In this document: in pieces, positions 8,729 to 16,020 of the stretch
How the letters are laid out: each line of letters opens with the position of its first letter
Position numbering within the stretch: position 1 is the stretch's first letter
Source of the DNA: Cytophagales bacterium
GTDB taxonomy: Bacteria; Bacteroidota; Bacteroidia; Cytophagales; Spirosomataceae
Direction of reading: 5' to 3'
Assembly (NCBI GenBank): GCA_013298865.1
Contig: JAAFJL010000016.1
Span: forward strand, 1-47,355
DNA length: 47,355 nucleotides
Position numbers and translations under genes: made by a program
The notes under the pieces: model-generated
What the model was told of the DNA's origin: nothing
Seen by the model: only the letters and a program-made list of their open reading frames with translations
Database searches by the model: none

Positions 8729-8911
8729 TTTATCTTTTTGTTTGAAAATGAAGGAATTTGTAAATTTAAAAGTACCATGTACTTTCTTTTTTACCACAAA
8801 GTCATAAAGAAAACAAAGTTTTTACTATTTTACTTTTGATTTCTTTCTTTAGTACCACCCAATGACTTTTGTAAAGAAATTGGTTTTTTATTTTTTGCCA
8901 TTTCCCTAAAA

Positions 8912-9262
8912 CTATTTGTTCATTGCTTGAAAAGTCTCTGCCATAGCAATTAAATCATGGACTTTATTGCGGGCAAAACGCATCACGAGTGTATGTTGAT
9001 CATGAAGAATTTGATGGTCGAAAATATTCCAAAGTGTAATCATTTCATTCATGCTATCTGCAAAATCTTTAACAGTAAACATTTCGAAATGTTTTACGCC
9101 CGAATCTTCAACTAAGAATAGTACAATATTGAAGTTGTTTTCATAAAAAAACCAAGTTACTTGACTCTTTGAAAAATCTGGAAACATTAAATTATTATCG
9201 ACCAAGGCATCAATAATTTCGACTTCATTTTTAACCAAAAGCAGATTAGGGCGGGGCTTCAT
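8912..9262 (-). CDS. small protein of unknown function
   Basis: This 116-residue protein (MKPRPNLLLVKNEVEIIDAL) has no signal peptide and no membrane helix and is probably cytoplasmic. It alternates predicted strands and helices (ITWFFYENNFNIVLFLVED-like core, then an amphipathic C-terminal helix MRFARNKVHDLIAMAETFQA). I do not recognise a family. It is transcribed divergently from the oxoamine synthase gene at 9466. The minus strand carries a weak TTTG/TATATTAG promoter pair at about 9310-9345. The 183-bp gap to the broken biotin carboxylase gene (8729-8911) shows no further gene. Confidence 0.7.
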   Translation of the reverse strand: MKPRPNLLLVKNEVEIIDALVDNNLMFPDFSKSQVTWFFYENNFNIVLFLVEDSGVKHFEMFTVKDFADSMNEMITLWNIFDHQILHDQHTLVMRFARNKVHDLIAMAETFQAMNK

Positions 9263-9393
9263 AATTGTGATATTTAAAGTACGATATTTCAGTTCTGTAT
9301 TCTCTGAGACTAATATAGTTGTTCTATTTTAAAACACTCAAAAACATTACATTTTTTTAACATAAAGTTTATAAAAGGGTCATTGGTTTCTAA

Positions 9394-9425
9394 TTTGTAA
9401 GTGTCAAAATAAAAAATTAACTTTG
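9394..9425 (+). promoter_or_regulatory. strong Bacteroidota promoter
   Basis: TTTG (9394-9397), a 20-bp spacer and TAACTTTG (9418-9425) exactly match the -33 TTTG / -7 TAnnTTTG consensus of Bacteroidota. Transcription should start near 9432, about 34 nt before the GTG start of the oxoamine synthase gene. Confidence 0.75.
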
Positions 9426-9465
9426 TGATTATTTTAAGAAAATTAACCTTAAATGTTACAATAAA

Positions 9466-10734
9466 GTGGATATTTTTGAGAAAGTCGTTAATAACATGGG
9501 GCCACTTGGCTCGTATCACAAAATCGGTCATCACTACTTTTCATTCCCAAAATTGACTGGAGAACTTGGTCCAAGAATGAACTTCAATGGTAAGGAAGTT
9601 TTGAACTGGTCATTGAATAATTATTTAGGTTTGGCAAATCATCCAGAAGTTCGTGAGGCAGATGCTCAGGCTTCGGAAGACTACGGTTTAGCTTATCCAA
9701 TGGGTGCAAGAATGATGTCTGGAAACTCTGATTTACACGAAGAGTTTGAAAGACAATTGGCTGAGTTTGTAGGAAAAGAAGATGCCTTTTTGTTAAACTA
9801 CGGTTACCAAGGTATAATGTCCGTAGTTGAATGTATGGTTGACCGTAACGATATTATTGTTTACGATGCAGAATGTCATGCTTGTTTAATTGATGGTATT
9901 CGTTTGCACAAAGCAAAAATGGGCGATTATTACAAGTTTAACCACAATGATATGAATTCGTTGCGTAAAAACTTGGAGCGTGCTACTAAACGTGTTGCAG
10001 AAACAGGAGGAGGAATTTTAGTAATCACAGAAGGGGTTTTTGGAATGTCTGGTAAAGTTGGTTCTTTGGACAAAATCGTTGAGATGAAAGAAGATTTCAA
10101 TTTCAGATTATTGGTTGACGATGCACACGGATTTGGTACTATGGGAGAAAAAGGAAGTGGCGTACATGAAGCATTAAATTGTGTTGAAGGTGTGGACTTA
10201 TATTTTTCAACATTTGCAAAATCAATGGCTGCCATCGGTGCATTTATTGCCGCTCCTAAAGATATAATCATGTTCCTAAAGTACAATATGCGTTCACAGA
10301 CTTATGCAAAGGCTTTACCAATGCCTTATGTAATTGGAGGAATGAAACGTTTGGAATTGATTAAAAATAATCCACAACTCAGAGAAAAACTTTGGGAAAA
10401 TGTTCACGCTTTGCAAGACGGTTTCCGTAAACGTGGTTTTGATATTGGGGACACAACTTCACCTGTAACACCAGTGTTTTTGCACGGCGACTATGATTTA
10501 TATACTATCACGGCTTTAATTAAAGACCTTCGTGAGAATATGGGTATCTTCTGTTCTATTGTTGTTTATCCAGTAGTTCCGAAAGGACAAGTTATGCTTA
10601 GAATTATTCCTACGGCATCTCATTCATTAGAAGATGTGGAATATACCATGGATCAGTTTGAAGTTGTAAAAGAAAGATTGCTAAATGGTACTTATAAGAA
10701 GCTATCTGAGGAATTTGCCGCTATAATGGCATAG
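9466..10734 (+). CDS. PLP-dependent alpha-oxoamine synthase (serine palmitoyltransferase or cysteate acyltransferase type)
   Basis: This 422-residue fold-type I PLP enzyme belongs to the alpha-oxoamine synthases, which join an amino acid to an acyl thioester with loss of CO2. Visible features are 'LNWSLNNYLGLANHPEV' near residue 45, the substrate-side 'YDAECHACLIDGIRLH', the PLP Asp/His in 'LLVDDAHGFGTMG' and the Schiff-base lysine in 'STFAKSMAAIGAF'. Bacteroidota use such enzymes for sphingolipids (serine palmitoyltransferase) or sulfonolipids such as capnine (cysteate acyltransferase); 8-amino-7-oxononanoate synthase is less likely because no bio genes are near. The start is GTG at 9466: the upstream ATG at 9453 hits a stop after three codons, and the next ATG removes conserved-looking residues. 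It has its own promoter at 9394. Confidence 0.85.
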   Translation: MDIFEKVVNNMGPLGSYHKIGHHYFSFPKLTGELGPRMNFNGKEVLNWSLNNYLGLANHPEVREADAQASEDYGLAYPMGARMMSGNSDLHEEFERQLAEFVGKEDAFLLNYGYQGIMSVVECMVDRNDIIVYDAECHACLIDGIRLHKAKMGDYYKFNHNDMNSLRKNLERATKRVAETGGGILVITEGVFGMSGKVGSLDKIVEMKEDFNFRLLVDDAHGFGTMGEKGSGVHEALNCVEGVDLYFSTFAKSMAAIGAFIAAPKDIIMFLKYNMRSQTYAKALPMPYVIGGMKRLELIKNNPQLREKLWENVHALQDGFRKRGFDIGDTTSPVTPVFLHGDYDLYTITALIKDLRENMGIFCSIVVYPVVPKGQVMLRIIPTASHSLEDVEYTMDQFEVVKERLLNGTYKKLSEEFAAIMA

Positions 10735-10779
10735 ATTCATAGAAATTTATTCTTTTTTGTAGAATTTTTTGAATAAAAA

Positions 10780-10810
10780 TTTGGGAGGTCTCAGAAAATA
10801 GCTATATTTC
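10780..10810 (+). promoter_or_regulatory. promoter of the histone H1-like gene
   Basis: TTTG (10780-10783), a 19-bp spacer and TATATTTC (10803-10810, one base off TAnnTTTG) lie 73 bp before the histone-like start codon. This implies a 5' leader of about 67 nt. Confidence 0.55.
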
Positions 10811-10883
10811 GGACGTAAAAAATGCGTTCTCCTGATGATTAGAGCGTTTTAACTATTTTTCAACCTAAAATTCAGCCAATACA

Positions 10884-11066
10884 ATGAGCAGATTCTCTCA
10901 AGTAAAAGATTTAATTATGTCTCTCGAAGGAGACTTCGAAAAATTCTATGACAAAGACAATTCAGCTGCTGGTACTCGTGTCAGAACTGGAATGCAGTCA
11001 TTAAAAACTTTAGCGCAAGAAATTCGTTCTGAAGTACAAGCTAAGAAAAACAGTGCTAAAGCATAA
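10884..11066 (+). CDS. histone H1-like protein (Hc1 family)
   Basis: This 60-residue protein (MSRFSQVKDLIMSLEGDFEK) resembles the short Hc1/histone H1-like proteins common in Bacteroidota and related to chlamydial Hc1. It has an acidic, helical N-terminal half, the well conserved 'AAGTRVRTGMQSLKTLAQEI' block, and a short basic tail (VQAKKNSAKA). Members bind DNA and are thought to act in nucleoid packing. Unlike the chlamydial protein, the basic tail is very short. The gene has its own promoter and a strong terminator (11083-11124), so it is monocistronic and probably well expressed. Confidence 0.88.
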   Translation: MSRFSQVKDLIMSLEGDFEKFYDKDNSAAGTRVRTGMQSLKTLAQEIRSEVQAKKNSAKA

Positions 11067-11082
11067 TCATTTTTTGCTTGAC

Positions 11083-11124
11083 AACAAAAAAGGCTTGGAA
11101 ATTTTCCAAGCCTTTTTTGTTTGA
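11083..11124 (+). terminator. strong bidirectional terminator
   Basis: AACAAAAAAGGCTTGGAA (11083-11100) pairs perfectly with TTCCAAGCCTTTTTTGTT (11104-11121), with flanking T-runs on both strands. It separates the histone-like gene from the convergent MaoC gene and can serve both. Confidence 0.9.
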
Positions 11125-11143
11125 AAATTTTATTCTCTCCAAA

Positions 11144-11551
11144 TCATGCAAACTCTTCTTTGTTCATAATTACAGCCATTCCGTCTGTAGTTTTTTTTCC
11201 TGTAATTTTATCAAAAATTTCTGTTGAAATTTCAGCCGTATGTTTTTCTGGATTTATAGAAGTGACAGTAAAGACAGCTTCATAGTCTGTATCTACAAAC
11301 ATAGGTCGTTTATATTCAGAGACTTGCTTCAAGTAAACACTTCCAAAGCCTGGAAATTCTGTTCCCATAATTTTAGAAAAAACACTCGATGCCAAAGCTC
11401 CATGAATAATAGGACGCTTGAAGGCTGTTGTTGCTGCAAAATCAGCATCTAAATGAAGTGGATTATTATCTCCAGAAACCTGTGCAAAAAGAATCACATC
11501 TTCCTGCGAAAAAGAAAATTGATGACGATATACTGTACCTAATGCAATCAT
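11144..11551 (-). CDS. MaoC-like (R)-specific enoyl-CoA hydratase
   Basis: This 135-residue single hot-dog domain protein belongs to the MaoC/PhaJ family, which hydrates trans-2-enoyl-CoA to (R)-3-hydroxyacyl-CoA. The hydratase-2 motif is complete: 'FAQVSGDNNPLHLDADFA' with catalytic Asp28 and His33, followed by 'RPIIHGALASSVFSKIMG'. The length is typical of a homodimeric PhaJ-like enzyme. Downstream is the shared terminator, and upstream is the gene at 11644 on the same strand, with a repeat-bearing gap of 92 bases. No PHA synthase is in the window, so a role in fatty acid or branched acyl-CoA turnover is as likely as PHA supply. Confidence 0.88.
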   Translation of the reverse strand: MIALGTVYRHQFSFSQEDVILFAQVSGDNNPLHLDADFAATTAFKRPIIHGALASSVFSKIMGTEFPGFGSVYLKQVSEYKRPMFVDTDYEAVFTVTSINPEKHTAEISTEIFDKITGKKTTDGMAVIMNKEEFA

Positions 11552-11590
11552 TTTAATTAAAATTTATTGATGTTTGGTTATCGATGTTAG

Positions 11591-11640
11591 ATGCTTGCTT
11601 TTTGAAGTTCGGACATCGAACATCGAAAAGCAAACATCGA
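11591..11640 (-). repeat. ACATCGA-type heptad repeat with hairpin arm
   Basis: ACATCGA, ACATCGA, AAAGCAA and ACATCGA follow one another without gaps at 11613-11640. The array ends three bases from the stop codon of the gene at 11644-12072. The arms ATGCTTGCTTTT (11591-11602) and AAAAGCAAACAT (11626-11637) could pair at 11 of 12 positions. Related words occur inside polA at about 32741-32790. Confidence 0.65.
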
Positions 11641-11643
11641 AAT

Positions 11644-12072
11644 TTATGAAGAATGATCTGCAACAATGACCCATTCGTTTTTGATTTTTTTCCAAAGCAA
11701 AGTGAAATGTCCAGAGACATCTCCTTTTTCTGGTCGGGTAAGGCTCCATTTTCCAACTACTGAACAAGAATTTGCTCCTAAGAAATCAACTTTGATAATA
11801 TCAAATTTCAAATTACCCATGGTCGCTTTATCAGGGTAATTTTTCTTATAATTTTCTAAAGTTGGTTTAAAGCCATATTTCACCCCAGTCTTTCCGATAT
11901 ACATTAACGAATCAGATTCCCAATACCCTTTCATAAAATTATTAATGTCGCCAGCATTCCAAGCCTTAGTCTGTGTGTCTAAAATTGAAAGAATAGTTTG
12001 CTTGTCTTTCGGACTTTGTCCAGCAACAGAAAATCCCAAACAAATCAATGTAATAGTAAGTAGCTTTTTCAT
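11644..12072 (-). CDS. secreted SnoaL/DUF4440-like (NTF2-fold) protein
   Basis: This 142-residue protein has a cleavable signal peptide (MKKLLTITLICLGFSVAGQ). The rest matches the NTF2-like cone fold of DUF4440/YybH proteins: a helix 'KQTILSILDTQTKAWNAGDI', the 'FMKGYWESDSLMYIG' segment, and the terminal strands 'GHFTLLWKKIKNEWVIVADHSS'. Such domains bind small ligands or act as simple enzymes; no catalytic residues can be assigned here. It is probably periplasmic. It lies upstream of the MaoC gene on the same strand, and a heptad repeat starts 3 bases after its stop codon. Confidence 0.82.
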   Translation of the reverse strand: MKKLLTITLICLGFSVAGQSPKDKQTILSILDTQTKAWNAGDINNFMKGYWESDSLMYIGKTGVKYGFKPTLENYKKNYPDKATMGNLKFDIIKVDFLGANSCSVVGKWSLTRPEKGDVSGHFTLLWKKIKNEWVIVADHSS

Positions 12073-12122
12073 GCCAAATTAAATTTTCGTAAATTCGTTT
12101 TCTGTAATTGTAAAATAATAAT

Positions 12123-12233
12123 ATGAAGTTCAAGGAATTTTTAGAGAAATACAAAGATTATTACATTGTTGACGGATTAATGTATCTGTCATTCATTGTA
12201 ATGTTATTAATCATGTTCATTTTTTTTAGTTAA
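12123..12233 (+). CDS. 36-residue putative membrane peptide
   Basis: ATG at 12123 opens a 36-codon frame ending at TAA 12231-12233. The peptide begins MKFKEFLEKYKDYYIVDGLM, with a charged amphipathic N-terminus, and continues as one hydrophobic helix (LSFIVMLLIMFIFF) to the C-terminus. It lies 13 bases before the lipid kinase start, so the two could be co-transcribed. The short charged head plus a single membrane span is the usual plan of real small membrane proteins. With no homology evidence it remains a candidate. Confidence 0.45.
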   Translation: MKFKEFLEKYKDYYIVDGLMYLSFIVMLLIMFIFFS

Positions 12234-12246
12234 TCATTCAGGGTTT

Positions 12247-13119
12247 ATGTCAGAAACATTATTTGTGATGAATCCTAAATCTGGGACAACCACATCATCA
12301 CAAAAAGAAAAAATTATCCAGTCAATCAAAAAAAATACAGGTAACTCGCTGATTTTCACAGATTCAGCTGGTCATGCAACAGAAATTGCCAAAGATGCCG
12401 CCCAAAGAAATATCACAAGAGTAGTTGCTGTTGGTGGAGACGGAACTGTAAATGAAGTAGGTAAAGGATTAATAAATTCTGAAACCGCATTAGGTATTGT
12501 ACCCATTGGTTCTGGAAATGGCTTGGCAAGACATTTAAAAATTCCTCTAAATATTGGGAAGGCAATTAATTATGCAAGACAAGCAGAAATCAATAAAATG
12601 GATGTTTGCTTTGTGAACGAGATTCCTTTTTTCTGTACAGCAGGAGTGGGATTTGATGCTTTTGTGGCAAATGAGTTTTCTAAAAAAACTTCTCGTGGAT
12701 TAAAAACGTATGCCAAAACAGCACTTCAATCTTTTAGAAATTATCATTCTGAAAGCTATGAAATTGAAATAGAAAATCAAGTTTCTGAATATACTGCCTT
12801 TGCCATAACTTTTGCCAATGCGACCCAATATGGTAATAATGCCTTGATTTCTCCTCAATCAAAAATCAATGATGGTTTGATTGATATGGTTGTTTTGAGA
12901 CCTTTCCCATTTGGTGCTGCTCCGATAATTGGTGTTAGACTTTTCAGAGGAACGTTACCCAATTCAAGGTATGTGGACATACAAAATGGAACAGAGTTTC
13001 ACTTAACAAGCAAGAATCCGACCTTAATTCACTTTGACGGAGAGCCGCATCAAATGAATACTAATGAATTGACTTTCAAAGTATTACCAGAAGCATTGAG
13101 GGTTGTAGGAAAATGCTGA
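12247..13119 (+). CDS. YegS/DgkB-type lipid kinase
   Basis: This 290-residue protein of the diacylglycerol/lipid kinase catalytic family phosphorylates a lipid hydroxyl with ATP. The N-terminal domain shows 'FVMNPKSGTT', the nucleotide-binding 'VAVGGDGTVNEVGKGLI' and 'LGIVPIGSGNGLARHL'. The C-terminal domain has 'INKMDVCFVNEIPFFCTAGVGFDAF' and the closing 'LIHFDGEPHQ'. The order and length are those of YegS-like enzymes. It may act on diacylglycerol or, in this phylum, on sphingoid-type lipids, but the substrate is unproved. The heptad repeat array at 13121 begins two bases after its TGA. Confidence 0.92.
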   Translation: MSETLFVMNPKSGTTTSSQKEKIIQSIKKNTGNSLIFTDSAGHATEIAKDAAQRNITRVVAVGGDGTVNEVGKGLINSETALGIVPIGSGNGLARHLKIPLNIGKAINYARQAEINKMDVCFVNEIPFFCTAGVGFDAFVANEFSKKTSRGLKTYAKTALQSFRNYHSESYEIEIENQVSEYTAFAITFANATQYGNNALISPQSKINDGLIDMVVLRPFPFGAAPIIGVRLFRGTLPNSRYVDIQNGTEFHLTSKNPTLIHFDGEPHQMNTNELTFKVLPEALRVVGKC

Positions 13120-13120
13120 A

Positions 13121-13403
13121 CAGTTATCAGTGAACAGTTTTTTCAGTAAACAGTTATCAGTGAACAGTTATCAGTGAACAGTTATCAGTGAACAGTTATC
13201 AGTGAACAGTTATCAGTGAACAGTTATCAGTGAACAGTTATCAGTTATCAGTGAACAGTAAACAGTAAACAGTAAACAGAGAACACTTGGCAATCGAAAA
13301 ATAGCAGTTAAAAAGGCTAACTGTTTACTGATAACTGCTAACTGTTTACTGCTAACTGTTTACTGTTCACTGATAACTGTTCACTGACAAAACTGTTAAC
13401 TGC
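13121..13403. repeat. large CAGTTAT/CAGTGAA heptad array with inverted halves
   Basis: Six perfect consecutive copies of the 14-mer CAGTTATCAGTGAA fill 13151-13234, with a lone copy at 13121-13134. Heptad variants CAGTTAT, CAGTTAT, CAGTGAA, three CAGTAAA and CAGAGAA continue to 13283. After a unique 32-base centre, 13316-13403 carries the same heptads in reverse complement. For example, CTGTTCACTGATAACTGTTCACTG-type sequence at 13363-13386 can pair with 13158-13181 over 24 bp. The array lies between convergent genes: it starts beside the kinase stop codon and runs through the stop codon of the SUI1 gene (13396-13398). The whole region can form a very long hairpin. Confidence 0.92.
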
Positions 13404-13734
13404 TTTTCGCTCTATATCCTTGCTGGATGAGCCATGCAAGTACTTTTTGTCTGACATCTCCTTGTATCAGAATTTCTCCATCTTTTGCAGAGCCACCACA
13501 TCCACACAAATTTTTGAGTTTCTTGGCTAAAATTTCTAAATCTTCTTCAGTACCAACAAAGCCTGTAATGAGTGTAACCTGCTTACCAGCACGAGCTTTT
13601 TTATCTAACTGAATTCTGAGATTTTGTTTCTCTGGAGCAAGAGTTTCTGGAATTTCATCTTCATCAAGTTGAAATTCAAAATCTGGATTTGTAGAATAAA
13701 CTACCCCTATTTTATTGGATTTATTTTTAGACAT
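13396..13734 (-). CDS. yciH: SUI1/eIF1-family translation factor (YciH-like)
   Basis: This 112-residue protein has the SUI1/eIF1 fold in its C-terminal 80 residues: 'LRIQLDKKARAGKQVTLITG', 'LEILAKKLKNLCGCGGSAKD', and 'GEILIQGDVRQKVLAWLIQQ'. Bacterial YciH is related to archaeal/eukaryotic initiation factor 1 and influences start-codon fidelity or translation under stress. The N-terminal 30 residues are acidic and variable, as usual. Its TAA stop codon is part of a heptad unit (CAGTTAA) of the neighbouring array, so the repeat has contributed the last bases of the gene. A short intergenic gap with a second array separates it from mutB upstream. Confidence 0.92.
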   Translation of the reverse strand: MSKNKSNKIGVVYSTNPDFEFQLDEDEIPETLAPEKQNLRIQLDKKARAGKQVTLITGFVGTEEDLEILAKKLKNLCGCGGSAKDGEILIQGDVRQKVLAWLIQQGYRAKSS

Positions 13735-13749
13735 AAGAGTTTCTAATAA

Positions 13750-13784
13750 ATAATTGTTTACTGCTAACTGTTAATTGTTCTCTG
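13750..13784 (-). repeat. five-unit mixed heptad array covering the mutB stop
   Basis: Five gapless heptads in plus-strand form are ATAATTG, TTTACTG, CTAACTG, TTAATTG and TTCTCTG. On the minus strand they read CAGAGAA, CAATTAA, CAGTTAG, CAGTAAA and CAATTAT, so CAG- and CAA-type units are mixed in one array. The mutB stop codon (TAA, 13771-13773) and its last residues, ENN, are encoded within the array. Confidence 0.85.
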
Positions 13785-15897
13785 ACATCAGTTCTTTTAA
13801 AATTTTCTGTGCTGCAATTGAAATTATAGTACCTGGACCAAAAATTCCTTTCACACCTGAATCATACAAAAACTGAAAATCTTTTGGCGGAATTACTCCT
13901 CCAGCAATTACCATTATGTCATCCCGACCAATTTTCTTTAATTCTTCAATCAACTGGGGGACAAGCGTTTTATGACCAGCCGCTAAACTGGAAGCTCCCA
14001 CCACATGAACATCGTTTTCGGCTGCCTGTCTTGCTACTTCTTCCGGAGTCTGAAAAAGCGGACCCATGTCCACGTCAAAACCTAAATCGGCAAAACTGGT
14101 AGCAATAATTTTTGCCCCACGGTCATGCCCATCTTGTCCCATTTTTGCCACCATAATTCTTGGTCGCCGCCCTTCTAATTTAGCAAATTGGTCTGCCATT
14201 TCTTGGGCAATTCTGAAATTCTCGTCGTCTGTCACTTCTGCTGAATAAATACCTGAGATTGAACGAATGATGGCTTTATGTCTGCCATAAATTTTTTCTA
14301 AAGCTAATGAAATTTCCCCTAAAGTTGCTCTGCATCTGGCGGCATCAATCGCTAAAGTCAAAAGATTTCCAGATTTATGCTGGGCGGCTTCGGTTAGTTT
14401 TAACAAAGCCTCTTGCACTCTTTCTTCATCACGTGAAGCCTTGATTGAATTTATTCTCTCTATCTGAGAAGCCCTAACAGACTCATTATCAATATCTAAG
14501 ATATCCATCTCTTCTTCTTTCTCCAATTGAAACTGATTCACTCCCACAATTATATCTTTCTTAGAATCAATTCTTGCTTGCTTTCTGGCAGCAGCTTCTT
14601 CGATTCTCATCTTGGGCAAACCTGTTTCTATCGCCTTTGCCATACCACCTAATTCTTCTACTTCTTGAATCAATTTCCAAGCCTTTTCTGCTAATTCTTT
14701 TGTCAAATATTCAACGTAATACGAACCGCCCCACGGGTCAACAACTTTTGTAATATTAGTTTCATGTTGAAGATACAACTGAGTATTACGGGCAATTCGT
14801 GCGGAGAAGTCTGTTGGCAAAGCGATGGCTTCGTCCAATGAATTTGTATGCAAACTTTGCGTATGTCCAAGCACTGCCGCCATTGCTTCTACACAAGTAC
14901 GAGTAACATTATTATAGGGGTCTTGTGCAGTAAGACTCCAACCCGAAGTCTGACAGTGTGTCCTGAGAGCCATGGATTTTGCTTTTTTAGGATTGAACTG
15001 CTTTACAATTTTAGCCCAAAGCAATCTTCCTGCACGCATTTTGGCAATTTCCATGAAGTGATTCATTCCAATTCCCCAAAAAAACGAGAGTCTTGGAGCA
15101 AAATCATCAATATCAATCCCAGCTTTAATGCCTGTCCTAAGATATTCTAAACCATCCGCCAAAGTATAAGCTAATTCTAAATCTGCGGTTGCTCCTGCTT
15201 CCTGAATATGATAACCTGAGATACTAATAGAATTAAATTTTGGCATTTTCTGACTCGTAAATTCAAAAATATCAGCAATGATTCTCATTGAAGGTTCTGG
15301 CGGATAAATATAGGTGTTTCGTACCATGAATTCCTTTAGAATATCATTCTGGATAGTCCCCGTTAATTTTTCTGGAGCAACACCTTGTTCTTCGGCAGCC
15401 ACAATATAAAATGCCATGATTGGTAAAACCGCACCATTCATCGTCATTGAAACAGACATCAGGTCTAAAGGAATCTGGTCGAAGAGAATCTTCATGTCTT
15501 CAACTGAGTCTATTGCAACCCCTGCTTTACCCACATCTCCTTGTACCCGAATATGGTCTGAGTCGTAGCCTCTATGCGTAGCCAAATCAAATGCAACTGA
15601 AAGCCCTTTCTGACCAGCCGCTAAATTTCTCCGATAAAAAGCATTGGAAGCCTCGGCAGTAGAAAATCCTGCATATTGACGAACCGTCCAAGGCTGCTGA
15701 ACATACATTGTAGAATAAGGTCCTCTCAGAAATGGAGGAATTCCTGCCGTAAAATGTAAATGTTCGGCATTGGCTAAATCATTTTTGGTAAAATACGGTT
15801 TTACCAAAATGCCTTCTGCCGAACGCCAAGGTTTTTGTTCTGGAAAATCTTTTTCTTTTGAATTATTAAAATCTATCGGGGTGAATTGAGGTCTCAT
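13771..15897 (-). CDS. mutB: methylmalonyl-CoA mutase large subunit
   Basis: This 708-residue catalytic subunit interconverts methylmalonyl-CoA and succinyl-CoA using adenosylcobalamin. The N-terminal TIM barrel (to about residue 540) contains the substrate-channel sequences '[20 protein letters not shown]' and '[19 protein letters not shown]'. The C-terminal cobalamin domain has the base-off '[20 protein letters not shown]' motif with the Co-binding His, and '[18 protein letters not shown]'. The length is normal. It lies downstream of mutA on the same strand, 123 bases apart. Together they link propionyl-CoA and succinyl-CoA, in either direction. The final codons and the stop fall within a heptad repeat array. 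Confidence 0.97.
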   Translation of the reverse strand: MRPQFTPIDFNNSKEKDFPEQKPWRSAEGILVKPYFTKNDLANAEHLHFTAGIPPFLRGPYSTMYVQQPWTVRQYAGFSTAEASNAFYRRNLAAGQKGLSVAFDLATHRGYDSDHIRVQGDVGKAGVAIDSVEDMKILFDQIPLDLMSVSMTMNGAVLPIMAFYIVAAEEQGVAPEKLTGTIQNDILKEFMVRNTYIYPPEPSMRIIADIFEFTSQKMPKFNSISISGYHIQEAGATADLELAYTLADGLEYLRTGIKAGIDIDDFAPRLSFFWGIGMNHFMEIAKMRAGRLLWAKIVKQFNPKKAKSMALRTHCQTSGWSLTAQDPYNNVTRTCVEAMAAVLGHTQSLHTNSLDEAIALPTDFSARIARNTQLYLQHETNITKVVDPWGGSYYVEYLTKELAEKAWKLIQEVEELGGMAKAIETGLPKMRIEEAAARKQARIDSKKDIIVGVNQFQLEKEEEMDILDIDNESVRASQIERINSIKASRDEERVQEALLKLTEAAQHKSGNLLTLAIDAARCRATLGEISLALEKIYGRHKAIIRSISGIYSAEVTDDENFRIAQEMADQFAKLEGRRPRIMVAKMGQDGHDRGAKIIATSFADLGFDVDMGPLFQTPEEVARQAAENDVHVVGASSLAAGHKTLVPQLIEELKKIGRDDIMVIAGGVIPPKDFQFLYDSGVKGIFGPGTIISIAAQKILKELMSENN

Positions 15898-15987
15898 TAT
15901 TTATAATATTCAGTTGTTGATGAAATTTTTATTGAAGTAGCACGGGTTTGCTTCCAGTATTGTCCGAAACCTTGAAGAAAGTCGTAA

Positions 15988-16003
15988 CAGATTTGAGAAT
16001 CTG
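15988..16003. repeat. small hairpin repeat between mutA and mutB
   Basis: CAGATT (15988-15993) and AATCTG (15998-16003) pair around the loop TGAG. The wider segment 15989-16010 matches 24131-24152 at 18 of 22 positions, and the latter also lies in a hairpin after a gene end, so both are probably members of one dispersed repeat. There is no strong T-run. Confidence 0.5.
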
Positions 16004-16020
16004 ACACCACCGAATCAGTG

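Noticed and set aside
8785..8825. ACCACAAAGTCATAAAGAAAACAAAG as a dispersed repeat
   Set aside because: It looks like a common A-rich intergenic word family, but there is only one copy here and no clear period.
13121..13403. Possible CRISPR array
   Set aside because: The units are 7 or 14 bp and contiguous, with no unique spacers of 25-40 bp and no cas gene nearby.
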